Below are positions 1-11,596 of a stretch of DNA of 64,000 bases, piece by piece (positions within the stretch are counted from its first letter, which is position 1; each line of letters begins with the position of its first letter). The notes below the pieces were generated by a model. It had not been told where the DNA came from, did not search any database, and saw only the letters and a list, made by a program, of their open reading frames with translations. Source of the stretch: Dryococelus australis (lineage: Eukaryota; Arthropoda; Insecta; Phasmatodea; Phasmatidae); contig CM056997.1 of assembly GCA_029891345.1 (NCBI GenBank), positions 221,030,172-221,094,171 on the forward strand, written 5' to 3'. The translations under genes and the position numbers were made by a program.

Positions 1-261
1 ATGATATTACGTTACAATACATTACAATAAGTTATGATATTACATTACAATACTTTATATTATTATGTTACAATACATTATGTTAGTACATTATACTATG
101 TTACAATATGTTATGTTTGTATGTTACAATACATTACATTGTTACATTATATGTTAATAATGTTACATTATTATGTTACAATATGTCACATTGGTATGTT
201 ACAATACATTACATTAGTATGTTATGATATAATACTAACATTGTGTTTGAACATTACAATA
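1..261. repeat. AT-rich minisatellite-like sequence
   Basis: Variants of ATGTTACAATACATTACATT recur with irregular spacing. The stretch is almost pure A/T with little C or G. Open frames across it come from the repeat and are not taken as genes. It abuts the start of the decayed virus-like element and may be flank or terminal repeat; the sequence does not decide between these. Confidence 0.6.
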
Positions 262-935
262 GAAATGAAGGCTATAAAATATAATCTACATCAGCCAGTA
301 GTTGTAAATATGGAAGAAAACATAATTGAACGGAAACATGGCATTCTTTTACCATCAAATATACATTGTAAATAAGTGGGTCTTCTTTATGTGGAAAAAG
401 TGTGTTATGTCGCTGTTGGAGCATCCTAATGGAATTAAATTTGAAAACGTGTATGTTTTTTCTATATCAATACAAGAGAAATATCTACTATTAGCGACCA
501 TTTTGTCGTTAATTGAAGGAATGTGATGTTTCCCTTATACAAATAAAGAAGATATAGTGCCTCCAAATGAAGCATTATCCCATTCCGTATTTACTTTTGA
601 TAATGTTAGGAGTGAACCGCGGGGTGAAATACAGCAATATTTCAGGTTTGGTCCAGATTCATTCAAACATTGCTTGTTTTTATATATTGCAAAGTTATGC
701 ACATATACCGAAACATAATTTACATGGTAATGCTAATATGGTAATTGTGTTTAAAATGGATCAAATGAATCTGCAACATATTTACAATGATCATGTTTAA
801 GGATATGCATTGTTACTGTTGAAAAGAAAAATACAGTTTCGTGGTGATTATACTAATACTTCCTCTACATAAAGGCAGATATAGGCCTAGTTTTGACAGT
901 TTTTTTTCTTCTGGGCGAAAAATAATGAGTATTTC
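262..935 (+). pseudogene. Packaging ATPase (A32-like) remnant of a Polinton/adintovirus-like element
   Basis: A broken gene for an FtsK/HerA-type genome-packaging ATPase, the motor that fills capsids in Polintons and adintovirus-like elements. A Walker A-type motif GSSLCGKS is readable at 378-401, after a segment ending RKHGILLPSNIHCK in another frame. The next block (HPNGIKFENVYVFS, about 422-463) is in a third frame. A Walker B-like stretch HSVFTFDNV lies at 581-607, downstream of a TGA at 524-526. The C-terminal block, ending NLQHIYNDHV at 800, is in yet another frame. Order and spacing fit the family, but at least three frame changes and one stop make it non-functional. Degraded matches seem to continue to about 935. 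The ATPase call comes from motif order and family knowledge. The coiled-coil, unknown and integrase remnants downstream support it. Confidence 0.72.
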
Positions 936-1255
936 AAAGTTTGGACATAGCGGTATAAAACCTCATTATTACAATTGCTGTTTAACCAAAATCGCGATGG
1001 GAATTGCAATTTGAAAGGGCATGTATTACATAATATGGGTATGGCTGTGAAAGCCAGTGATGTGGTAAATAAACATTACATTTAAGACTTATACACTATT
1101 ATGCAAAACATATTTAAATCTTAATTGAACGATATTTAAGATAAAATTATAAAGTTAGTTGATTTGAATGACAATGTTTATAAAAATACAAGTATATTGC
1201 AAATATTTTAAGCAATATTAGCACTAATTTACAGAGTAATTAATTAGGAATAGAA
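936..1255 (+). other. Non-coding or unreadable interior of the first virus-like element
   Basis: AT-rich sequence between the ATPase and the coiled-coil remnant. Short open stretches occur around 1141-1200 but no motif can be named. It is probably decayed coding sequence of the same element. Confidence 0.35.
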
Positions 1256-1637
1256 GAATGTTTATATGGATTTAGTAAGGATTTTAATGATATGAGAAGC
1301 ATAGTTTTTACAACACAACTTACTGAAATGCAAGAAAGTTTTATAGTTGTAATTAATGAAGTGGCAACTGATACTATTACAGAACAACTTGAAACATGAA
1401 TGGAATAAAAAAACACAATATATAAGAGATGAATTAATTAGTAGAAATGTTGGTTTAGTTATGCAAACAGATTTGAGAAAACATAATAATGATTTGGAAA
1501 CACAAATAAATTATTTTATCAATGATTTAAAAGCTAATACTGTAAGTAAATTGGATGCAGTTCTAAGTAAAGTAGACAAGATTGAAAAAGTGCAAACTAA
1601 TCGACCTACTTCAACAATTAGAAAAGCAATGACTTAA
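1256..1637 (+). pseudogene. Coiled-coil (fibre-like) protein remnant
   Basis: One frame runs from about 1256 to a TGA at 1397-1399 and another is open to 1637, so one frameshift near 1395 splits a helical protein. The translation is rich in N, K, E and L and lacks Cys. Segments such as NYFINDLKANTVSKLDAV show heptad-like spacing. It sits between the packaging ATPase and the unknown conserved protein of the element. A comparable coiled-coil repeat region exists in the second element at 47.2-48.3 kb, so a virion fibre or stalk role is a reasonable guess only. Homology was not established. Confidence 0.4.
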
Positions 1638-1680
1638 TTCATATTTAAATACATTGAATTTAATTTAATATAATCAAAAC

Positions 1681-2410
1681 ATGACTGCCTCTGCATCAGA
1701 ATTACGTAATGTTACATCTGCTGTGAAAGAGGAATATTTACAAGTCAAACGAGCTCATATGGAATGGGATGATTTAGATGAAGAAATATTTAAACCTCTT
1801 TCTAGTAGAATGAATACATTGCATTCTGTTTTGAATAAACCTAAAGAAACATCTTTGGAAATTAAATCGGAAGAAGAACCTTTAACAAAGAAAAAGCAAA
1901 GTCTTTCTCAATCAACATTGTTATTTATCTTAACAAAATTCATCACCACTGCACGATATGACATTTGGTGTTTATCAACATGACAACATCTGGTTCATGG
2001 GAGATTCGTTAATTAAATTTTTGCCTAATAAAATTAAAATAGGTGATTACGAAACTGATGTCAGTGAAGGATTATTGAAATTATTGTTCAAAAACTTTCC
2101 AAATGCATATTCAGACACCAATTTACAGAAATATAAATAACTTATTCATTGAACGAATGCTAATATTCGTTCAGGAGATGAAAACCGCCCGAAAATACAT
2201 TTAATAGGAGATATAGTCGGAAGAAGAATATATAAAGATGAAATTGACAACCGCTTTTCACCTGTATATTGGAACAATCCTAATGAATTGGTCGATAGAT
2301 TATAACTTTTCATCACTTCGAGAGAGTCTGGGAATAATTCCCATATAAACTAAATTGTTTCTGTTATTGAAGAGTTAATGGAAGACTGTTATATTACCAA
2401 TCAAGTTTAG
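1681..2410 (+). pseudogene. Unknown conserved protein shared with the second virus-like element
   Basis: An ATG at 1681 opens a helical, charged N-terminal part read to 1983. A frameshift near 1956 leads to a second segment (1958-2140) beginning MTFGVYQHDNIWFMGDSL. Further in-frame stops follow, and weaker similarity runs to about 2410. The same architecture is encoded at 45,081-46,135: a helical N-terminus, then YGLHGDGQHFYIGD, then a segment with NELVDRL here and LMYRLLIIHG there. Two independent copies in the same kind of element show that this is a real gene family. I know similar proteins accompany Polinton-type integrases in insects but not what they do. It lies directly upstream of the integrase, on the same strand. 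Confidence 0.62.
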
Positions 2411-2449
2411 TAAGATTGCTCAAGAGCTTCACGCTCCTGCAGGATAAGT

Positions 2450-3202
2450 TATCCTAGAAGAAGAGTTATAACTCATGGTTTAAATAATCTTTTTCAAGCT
2501 GATTTGTGTGACATAACATTACTTTCAAAATACAATAAGGGATACAAGTATATTTTAACCATAATAGACGTTTATTCGAAATATGGTTTGGGCATACCTT
2601 TAAAAAAAACAAAACTGGGAAACAGGTTACCGATGCAATGAAGATCACTTTGAAAGAGAGAAAGCCAAATTCGCTCCAAACTGACAGAGGAACCGAATTT
2701 TTTCTGCACCATTCCGGAAACTAATGACTGAATATGGTATTAAACACTACACAATGTATTCGGAGCTTAAAGCCAGTGTTGTGGAACGTTACAAAAAATC
2801 GATTAAGCAGTTAATATATACACATTTTACATCGAGGGGACTTACAAATAAGTTGACATTTTGCCTGATATAGTAAAATTTTATCATTCGAGATATCATA
2901 GAACTATTAAGATGGTTCCCAAAGAAGTTATGGATAGTAGTTTAATGAAAACTATTTATAATAATATTAAAGTCATCGACGAAAGAAAACCAAAGTTCAA
3001 AGTTGGGGAATTTATGCGTATCTCGAAGCAGAGAGGAATCTTTGAGAAGAAATTTACGGGGAATTAGTCTTTTGAAAAATTAAAAATTATTTCAATTAGA
3101 CAAACACAACTCAGAGTGTATTACATAGAAATATATGATGGAGAACCAATAAAAGGTGAATTTTATGAACATGAACTGCAAAAAGTCAGTTCTCAAAATT
3201 AA
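2450..3202 (+). pseudogene. Retroviral-type (rve) integrase remnant, Polinton-like
   Basis: A DDE integrase that would have inserted the element into host DNA. HGLNNLFQADLCD (2474-2512) carries the first acidic residue, followed by YNKGYKYILTIIDVYSKYG. QTDRGTEF near 2677-2700 carries the second acidic residue in a shifted frame. SVVERYKKSI near 2775 carries the glutamate. The C-terminal part (FYHSRYHRTIKMVPKEV onward, to a stop at 3200-3202) looks like the small beta-barrel tail, with VGEFMRISK near 3004-3030. At least two frameshifts and a stop after 3064 break it. This is the Polinton/Maverick integrase type (C. elegans F54H12.3-like), and a second fragment of the type lies at 48.5-48.8 kb. 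Confidence 0.8.
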
Positions 3203-4657
3203 TATTTGGTTGAAAAAATCATTAGAAATAATAAAGATTTGTCCTTGGTTCGATTGAGAGGAATCTCAAAAGTACACAACTCCTGGGCTAAGAATAAAGA
3301 TCTTAAAGGATTGTAATACAGTGTTTGTAAAATTATGATACTAAATAAAAGATTTAAAAAAAATAATATATTATGTTTTTCATTTAATAAACCTCTGGAT
3401 AGGTAATGGATGTACAATTTATTGTGCAATCAATCTGCTTGTTGAGATGATTATCGTTCCATTGGATTAGCATTTGAGCGATAATCCAGTGTGATTAAAT
3501 TCCTTTTAATTGTGATGTCATTCACATTTAGGTGATACTCCATTACATTTGATCTTATATTATTTGACTGGTAACTGATAGATTAGTTTAATTATAAATT
3601 CGCATTTAGGTGTAAATTTGTTGTGTTTGGTATGTATTGTAATTCATTGTGTTTGGGTGGTAAAAAGTCGCATTTGATTCCTTTGAAATGTGTCATATTT
3701 GAATGTTTATGTTTCATTTCTTGGAATCGGGATAAATTTCGTGGAATTTTACAGCTTAAAGACATTTAAGATGTGATGTTTAATTCGTTGTTGTAATGTC
3801 CTGGAATTGAAATAATTTTCCCCGGAATTTTTCAACTTAAAGGCACTTTGGATGTGATTCCTTTTTAATGTTATTTATAATGTATCTGCAACATGATATA
3901 TTTCTTGGAAATTGAATATTGTTTCCTGGAATTCGTATATCAGATTATATTTATATGGTATTTCATGTTTTTTATTTAATTATGATGTAATTCACCAATA
4001 GTTTATCGGAATATTGTTCTGAGTTTCATAACTGTCTTATAAAATCTCAGAATGCAGACCTCTACTTATCAGCTACTTAGCAAATAATACTGTGTACGAA
4101 TACAGAAGCTATTTCGCAGCCAATGTTTTTGAGATGGAGACTCTTCTCACGAGAGAAATGTTTCTGGAAATATCGAATGGTTGGGCTACGATTCTTCGCC
4201 CTGAAGTGGGTGAAGCGAGTACATAACAACGGACGAGTGCTATGAGAGGGAGGGAAGACTTCAGAGGCTCATTCCTTTTCAGCCAATCACATGCTGTAAA
4301 TCAGAGAGAGCAGGGCGCGCCCCTGCTATTACACAAAAATAGTTTCCTTAAACTTGACAAGGCTAACAATACTGAAACATAGAATTCCACTGTTTAACAG
4401 AATGTGTTCTACAGTTATACACATGTTTTGTAGGCACACTTCTACACTCTGCTCTTTTGCAGTTGTTAAACACATTTCATAGCAATTCTTGTATTTATTT
4501 CGAGTAGTTTTTATTTATAGATATCGTACAAACTCGTGAAACCTTCAAATATAGTGTGTAATATTCCAAATAAGTTTGTTGTTATGATGAGCCATTAGCA
4601 TCGGTCAGAAACAGGGTTGAATTGTTGTTAATGTTGTGTTGTGTAAACATGTAAATA
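3203..4657. other. No gene seen; imperfect internal duplication
   Basis: AT-rich to about 4.05 kb. Two diverged tandem units of about 82 bp lie at 3716-3797 and 3798-3882, sharing the order CTTGGAAT / TGGAATTTT / CTTAAAG-CA / GATGTGAT. From 4.05 to 4.33 kb base composition is more balanced and a short palindrome GGGCGCGCCC is present. The rest shows no recognisable family. The right boundary of the first virus-like element must lie in or before this stretch but no terminal repeat was found. Confidence 0.4.
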
Positions 4658-5065
4658 ATGGATAATTCTGCGAGTAACATTTTAAACCTTATTATACCAG
4701 TGTATTTGGATTACAAGAATAAACTAGAGCTTAAGAATTTGGGACCAGCAATGCCACAGTTAAATATAACAAAACAACAAAGTCAAGGGGATAAAAACAT
4801 TGGTTCGTATAAGTAAAAATTCAATGTCAGTACATACAATTTTGCAGACTGGCTATGCGGGTGTGAAGTTAGAAATGCATTGTTTTGTTTAATTTTGTTA
4901 TAGTGAAGCCTAATGATCTAGAATGGGCTGTGAAATATTTGAAACATTTGAGAGACAAGTCAAAAGACATTAAACCCATTTACATTTAAAAAAAACTATA
5001 AAATTTTCAGTGATTGTTAAGGTGAATATTCGTTGCCAGTTAGATAGCTCATACTGGTTAAAGAA
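4658..5065 (+). pseudogene. hAT transposase N-terminus (TTF-type zinc finger) remnant
   Basis: An ATG at 4658 starts a frame with one internal stop (TAA 4814-4816), continuing in the same frame to TAG 4901-4903. The translation contains LGPAMPQLNITKQQ and then FADWLCGCEVRNALFCLI. That is the order seen at the start of the TTF-type zinc-finger region of ZMYM/ZNF862-like hAT transposases, with the cysteine pairs visible. Weak continuing similarity (VNIRCQLDSSYWLK) appears near 5020-5062. The catalytic domain is absent. The hAT-like terminal sequence 450 bp downstream (5480-5513) suggests an internally deleted copy. Confidence 0.6.
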
Positions 5066-5479
5066 TGTATTTTGTTTACAAATATATTAATTAAAATATA
5101 CCACTTCCATCCTCTAATTTAAATTTGACAGGCATTTTGTATGTGCTGTATGTAAATTAGTATTGGTTTTTAAAAATATTTGTTTTAGTATATTTAAGTT
5201 ATCATCGCCATTAGTATAGTAGAACTAGTATTATTGTCATCTTATATCGTGTCGTCTCCTGTGATGTACCACATCACATAGGTACTGGTTGGAAAGTATA
5301 TAACCCACACAAACTCAAAAATCAACAAATACCTGTGCTAGTGATTAGCTCTGAACCAGTGGCCACAGTATGTTGATCATTACAAATCGAGCGATGATAA
5401 ATTTTTCTTCAGACAAGCACTTATCACTATGGCTATTTTAAAAAATTATTTGTTATGATCTGAGTTAGGATCGCCACAG

Positions 5480-5513
5480 CCCTCCCAGTTTCAAAAGTCA
5501 CCAGCCGCCACTG
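5480..5513 (+). mobile_element. Right terminal sequence of a hAT element
   Basis: The sequence ends AGTCACCAGCCGCCACTG. Its reverse complement begins CAGTGGCGGCTGGT, a typical hAT-type terminus. No matching left end was found upstream of 4658, so the element is truncated or its left end has diverged. The orientation agrees with the hAT transposase fragment before it. Confidence 0.55.
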
Positions 5514-5799
5514 CGTGAAATGTTTTTGAAAGTAGACTAGGCGAGCCAGGTCTAGGAAAATCGTTGCGTAAAGTGGAGGCAAACTGCAGTCAGGGCGACG
5601 TGCATTGTTTAGTCAAGTTGTTGTGCATGTGCGGAGGTGACCACCAGGTTCTGCGTGTGAATGGAAGGTTGTCAGGCAGATGGAAGCAGGTGGGTATCGA
5701 TAGCGACGCACTACATGGACAGCGACGCCTTTCTGTACTATTCTCTCATACCTTCGCCTGCTTCGCCCTGTGCACATCTCCCGCCCACGTGTAACCCGT

Positions 5800-5862
5800 C
5801 CCGGCGCTGCTCCATACTCACCTCGCTTCACCCTATCAGCTTTCGAAACCTAAGACTTGCTC
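5800..5862 (+). repeat. SINE 3' body fragment
   Basis: GCTCCATACTCACCTCGCTT and the following CACCCTATCAGCTTTC-AA align by eye with the 3' body of the SINE copy at 20.25-20.29 kb, which reads TTCCATTCTCACCTTGCTTG then ACCCTCATCGGCTCTCAA. The flanking GC-rich block, about 5540-5800, may hold a more degraded SINE head. Confidence 0.5.
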
Positions 5863-6646
5863 GCTCCCCATGCTCTCAATTTTCGACCGTCTGCTATCTG
5901 GTATTCGAGGTTTTAGAATGACTCATCCCCATATCTTTTGTAAAAACATGTCGCTATAGTCGTATGTGTTACGATACTTCTGGAAGAATAAAGCTCTCGC
6001 TGCTCTGTAATGCCGGAGTCGAAACTGTACCCAAATTCGTACAATATGTTGTTAGGAGCCCTGTTACCTCGTATTACAAATCAGTACCAATGTAGACTGC
6101 ATATAAGCATGTTAGTTACATGGTTGTTATTAGAACTCTGCTCATCCAGCACGCTCTATAAGAGACAGAACCAATAGTAGAAAACACTCAGCACTCTCGT
6201 ATCTTCATTCGATGTGGCCGAATCATACAGAAAACTGAGTTATATCTGAGGCAGGAAACAATGAACTAGCGACTTCTGTTCGAGTATGTAGAGGCGTGTG
6301 GAAATCAGCTTACGCGAAATCGTCGGTTCTTTATCTATTATATATTCACTCATATGTATGTTTATAAATACATATATTTCTACGTGTGTTCAATTTCATG
6401 GTTTTAATAACTCACCAACAGAGAGTAAATAAGAGCTAGAATGCGGAAATATGGGGCTAGTGCTACTACATTCTGAGAATGGCTTGTCTTGATATCTAAA
6501 AAGTCAGTGAAAGCCAGAATCATGGTGGGTTGACTGCACTTAAGTTCTCAGGAATGGATAGTTGGCGTGTTACAACTGCGCCACAGTTATGTTTGTGAAG
6601 ATTTTCAGAAACTGTGTCCGGTGCACCGACGAGAAACGTGTATTGG
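5863..6646. other. No gene seen
   Basis: Unique-looking sequence of mixed composition. I recognise no repeat family, RNA gene or coding signal. Confidence 0.4.
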
Positions 6647-7067
6647 TATAGGCTGTTCGGGGTTTATTGAGCAGCTTTGAAATCAACGTTAGAAAACATG
6701 TCACTGCTCCTACCTGTATGTATTTTAACAGGCTGATTGGCATGTGCCCAGTAAAGATGGTAACAACAAAGGGAAAGCGATTACATGTCTTAACATTGAA
6801 TTAAAAATGCTAAGCAAAAGTTTGTCAATACTGAAATTATTTATTTTACTTTCTGTTTATTATGCAGATGAGTGGAAGGATTAGCAAATTTATAAAATAC
6901 ATACCTTCGAAATAATTCTACAGCCTTACTTGACCGACGCTAAATAAAGTGATCAGACCCTTAGCAATGTTAACTTTAATATATATGATGTAACAATACA
7001 CAATGTATGCCAAAGTATATCATAAGCAGGTATTTCAAATACCTGGGAGTACTGAAATCAGCCTATA
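6647..7067. mobile_element. Short TIR element (MITE) related to the 38.66-kb copy
   Basis: The left end TATAGGCTGTTCGGGG is followed by AGCTTTGAAATCAAC. The right end reads GAAATCAGCCTATA, which inverts to TATAGGCTGATTTC. The interior from ATGTCACTGCTCCTACCTGT through CCCAGTAAAG to TTTATTTTACTTTCTGTTT matches the interior of the element at 38,658-39,057. Both copies belong with the large element at 54.2-62 kb, whose ends have a related pattern (TA, then GGCC-TTCACG, then GAAATCAACC). The right end is the less certain one. Confidence 0.5.
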
Positions 7068-7335
7068 GCAGGCAGCTACGGCGGCATGGCGTGCTGTACC
7101 ACCGCGGTGTCCTGGACGTGTGGGCGATACTGAGGGGCGAGTAGCGAAGCGGCCGAAAGAGTAATTGCACAGCACCTTCATCTTGCCGCCGAGATAGCAG
7201 TAGCGCTGTGTTACAGATACCAACACACGGCTGTCCGCCTGTAGTCCCGACAGCTGCTGAATCCATGCTTGGTTGGTAGCTGGTTAGCGCGTTCAACTCA
7301 CCGATCAATTGGCCAGGTTAGTGGCCCATTAGTGC
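7068..7335. other. No gene seen
   Basis: Moderately GC-rich sequence between the short TIR element and the 50-bp array. No coding or RNA signal recognised. Confidence 0.4.
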
Positions 7336-9190
7336 GTTCAGCTCTCTAGCCAACATGCCCTTCCCATGCCTTCTACCTACAGGACGTTCAGCTCTCTAGC
7401 CAACATGCCCCTCCCATGCCTTCTAACTACAGGACGTTCAGCTCTCTAGCCAACATGCCCCTCCCATGCCTTCTACCTACAGGACGTACAGCTCTCTAGC
7501 CAACATGCCCCTCCCATGCCTTCTACCTACAGGACGTTCAGCTCTCTAGCCAACATGCCCCTCCCTCGCCTTCTACCTACAGGACGTTCAGCTCTCTAGC
7601 CAACATGCCATTCCCATGCCTTCTACCTACAGGACGTTCAGCTCTATAGCCAACATGCCCCTCCCATGCCTTCTACATACAGGACGTTAAGCTCTCCAGC
7701 CAACATGCCCCTCCCATGCCTTCTACCTACAGGACGTTCAGCTCTATAGCCAACATGCCCCTCCAATGCCTTCTACCTACAGGACGTTCAGCTCTATAGC
7801 CACCATGCCTCTCCCATGCCTTCTACCTACAGGACGTTCAGCTCTATAGCCAACATGCCCCTCCCATGCCTTCTACCTACAAGACGTTCAGCTCTATAGC
7901 CAACATGCCCCACCCATGCCTTCCACCTACAGGTCGTTCCATGCCTCTAAGCCAACATTGCCCCTCCAATGCCTTCTACATACAGGACGTTCAGCTATCT
8001 AGCCAACATGCCCCTCCCATGCCTTCTACCTACAGGACGTTCAGCTCTATAGCCAACATGCCCCTCCCATGCCTTCTACCTACAGGACGTTCAGCTCTAT
8101 AGCCAACATGCCCCTCCATGCCTTCTACATACAGGACGTTCAGCTCTATAGCCAACATGCCTCTCCCATGCCTTCTACCTACAAGACGTTCAGCTCTATA
8201 GCCACCATGCCTCTCCCATGCCTTCTACCTACAGGACGTTCAGCTCTCTAGCCAACATGCCCCTCCAATGCCTTCTACATACAGGACGTTCAGCTCTCTA
8301 GCCAACATGCCCTTCCCATGCCTTCTAACTACAGGACGTTCAGCTCTCTAGCCAACATGCCCCTCCCATGCCTTCTACCTACAGGACGTTCAGCTCTCTA
8401 GTCAACATGCCCCTCCCATGCCTTCTACCTACAGGACGTTCAGCTATCTAGCCAACATGCCCCTCCCATGCCTTCTACCTACAGGACGTTCAGCTCTATA
8501 GCCAACATGCCCCTCCCATGCCTTCTACCTACAGGACGTTCAGCTCTCTAGCCAACATACCCCTCCCATGCCTTCTACCTACAGGACGTTCAGCTCTATA
8601 GCCAACATGCCCCTCCCATGCCTTCTACCTACAGGACGTTCAGCTATCTAGCCAACATGCCCCTCCCATGCCTTCTACCTACAGGACGTTCAGCTCTCTA
8701 GCCAACGTGCCCCTCCCATGCCTTCTACCTACAGGACGTTCAGCTCTCTAGCCAACGTGCCCCTCCCATGCCTTCTACCTACAGGACGTTCAGCTCTCTA
8801 GCCAACGTGCCCCTCCCATGCCTTCTACCTACAGCACGTTCAGCTCTCTAGCCAACATGCCCCTCCCATGCCTTCTACCTACAGGACGTTCAGCTCTCTA
8901 GACATCGTGCCCCTCCCATGCCTTCTACCTACAGGACGTTCAGCTCTCTAGCCAACATGCCCCTCCCATGCCTTCTACCTACAGGACGTTCAGCTCTCTA
9001 GCCAACATGCCCCTCCCATGCCTTCTACCTACAGGACGTTCAGCTCTCTAGCCAACATGCCCCTCCCATGCCTTCTACCTACAGGACGTTCAGCTCTCTA
9101 GCCAACATGCCCCTCCCATGCCTTCTACCTACAGGACGTTCAGCTCTCTAGCCAACCTGCCCCTCCCATGCCTTCTACCTACAGGACCGT
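7336..9190. repeat. 50-bp tandem array, about 37 copies
   Basis: The unit starts GTTCAGCTCTCTAGCCAACA and continues through ATGCCCCTCCCATGCC and TTCTACCTACAGGAC. The period is exactly 50 bp through most of the array. Variants at the CTCTCTA / CTCTATA / CTATCTA site define subtypes. A disturbed unit lies near 7930-7985. The first copies merge into a GC-moderate flank and the last decays at about 9190. Because 50 is not a multiple of 3, no long reading frame persists. It is non-coding satellite DNA. Confidence 0.93.
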
Positions 9191-11530
9191 CAGCTCCATT
9201 TCCAATAGCGTGCTTCGCTTTCACATTTAGGCATCACGCGTTTTTATTTCCGTGACAGATTAAAACTATTCTCTCATATTTTGAAAAACTTTGCACGTTC
9301 TGACAAGCGGTTTAAAAACTACAGTTAATTGATCAGATTACATCAAAACGACTACCAACGAAACGTATTTGCGTTTGTAGGGTAAAATAAAAAAGAGACT
9401 CGTAAAGTCAATGTTTACACGTGAGTCAGATGCCCCAAAGCGTCTATGCGCAAAACACTGAAATGATTTCCAACCATTCCGTTGCAAACTTCACGGCATG
9501 AACTTGGAATATTACTCTCTCATATTGTTGGTATACCCTGTAATAGAGGTTTCGCAAACCTTTTACTACACTAACTCAAATTTACTGTAGCAGCCCGGAA
9601 AATATTGCTACGTGCTCCTGAGCGTTGCAATTTTCGTGGGTGATGGAGGTATTAATAAAATAGAAGTACTGAAATTAATATTTTCAGTTAATTTACAATT
9701 CAACCAAAAATAAATTATAGGAAAAAGAACCTGGCAGGTAGGCTTACAGGTTTCTCCTCCACTATCAACTACAATTACAACACTTAGTGAAACCAATAAT
9801 CTACTAAGTATCAAATTACATAAATGAGTTTAATAAATAACTACTACTGCTAATATAAACGACATAGACTAATGTTGTAAGCAGTCGAGTTGCGGCAGTG
9901 TGCCAGTCTGTCGTGATGTGCCATCTCCACTCCGACGCCCATGTCAACAACACGTCACCGCCAGAACTGTCACAAGAGCTGCCGTTGGTGGGGCGAGGAC
10001 TACATATGTGCTCGTACCAACCCTTTCTGGATATTTAATTACAATATTGAGGTTAGCACAATGAGTGCGCTCTCTAATAAAAGTACTGAGTGGCTGTAGT
10101 AAGAATAGGCAGTTATATTTTGTAAATATTTAGTCTTACGTATTTCAAACGATTGTAAATAAATCAGAAGATTTAATTGGGTAAATATTTTTCAATTTTA
10201 TTAAGACATCAAATTCTCATAAACCTAGGGGATCTGTTAGAATCTAACGATATTACGCAACTTTTCTGGCTCTTTCGTTTGCTGACAAATAATCATACAT
10301 CGTATTTCGCATAAAGCCATTTCATAACGTGCATCCGAGAGCATGCCTCGTTACAGTTCGCACGCAGTTGCCATAAATAGGTAAATTTGGTGTGGAACGT
10401 GACGCCACGGAGGGGCGCCGTTTGCCTTCGTGCCCATAACAATTGTTCATTAAGGCCGGCGGCAGGAAGCGTGGAGGCACCTCAAGAAAAGCTGGCACCT
10501 CGCTCGCGTAACTCACAATCTCCCAGGGAGCCGGGTCGTGATTCATGTCCTGCCCACGCACGTCTACAGTCCGATTTTCCGGTTCGTTTGGCGAGCCCCG
10601 TGCTGCCGCCGCGCGATTCCGGGAAGAATGGAGTGCATAAAGTAGTCCGTTTTGTTTTCCGGCTATGTAAAAAGGCAGACGACCGAGTTATGCTACCACG
10701 CCGCGGCTAAACGACTGACGCGGCGCAGAATACGTAATTGTGACTCGTGCATGAAAGATGCATTCGTAGTGGAGGACACCATCTTGAGAAAGAAAAGAGA
10801 CTCTGTGTGCGTCGACCAAAACGGACACATAACGAAGGGCTGAGCGCAATTCTCGTCTCTGAGACTTCTTATAAAATTGCTCTTTACTTTCATGATATAA
10901 TTTTTGTATTTTGTAGTATTTGTGTATTTTCTTGCGTCTCCCTCCCCCCCCCCCCCCCCCCTTCCATTTCTCTCTTACTATAGGTTTTTCAACTTGCCGT
11001 TGTATTGTTCCACGACAGATTTTCAAGAAGATCTGTATAACCTTCTGAGATGTGCTCATAGTTAGATTTAGTAGGTAGCAGTCGAGCCAAGCCAGAAGTT
11101 GGTCGTCTATACACTGCACTACAGGAAACGCCACTTGTGTTGGTCTGTGCATTCCCACTTACTAGTGTCTTATTGCTCCATATCTCTCAGGGCATGCCTA
11201 CCTCATTGGCGAATTTCACTACTCGCTGGCCGTCAGGCAATGAATTTACAAGGTAACTGAGTTCCAAACGCAGACATTTGTAATGAATAATACGATACAC
11301 AGCCCATCATGTTTATTTCTGTAACAAAAACAAATTTTAATGTTTGCTTTTTGAGACTTGTAGCTGATGTGTAGAGTCTGTGCAAGATTAACATCAAAAC
11401 TAGATATGCATTGGAAGTATATCCGTGTGGGTTTCGTCTTCGAAGACAGAAAAATCGTCATTCCCAATTGTATCCGAGCTAGATTCGAACGTGGTCCTCG
11501 AAGTGTTAACTTGCCAGCTAGAATTGTGAT
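9191..11530. other. No gene recognised; GC-rich island and poly-C
   Basis: 9.2-10.3 kb is AT-rich with no recognisable feature. 10.39-10.74 kb is GC- and CpG-rich with open frames on both strands but no motif. A run of about 18 C lies at 10,944-10,961. The short frames here look like composition artefacts. Confidence 0.4.
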
Positions 11531-11531
11531 G

Positions 11532-11594
<63 letters not shown>
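11531..11594. repeat. (GT)n(TA)n microsatellite
   Basis: About ten GT units are followed by about 22 TA units. Tyr-Ile runs in the frames across it come from the repeat. Confidence 0.95.

Positions 11595-11596
<2 letters not shown>

Noticed and set aside
5350..5366. CAGTGGCCACAGT as the left end of the hAT element
   Set aside because: Only the first seven bases agree with the right end, and it would exclude the transposase fragment from the element.
10688..11158. 156-codon minus-strand frame
   Set aside because: It includes a polyglycine stretch from the poly-C run and has no recognisable motif, start context or partner exon.
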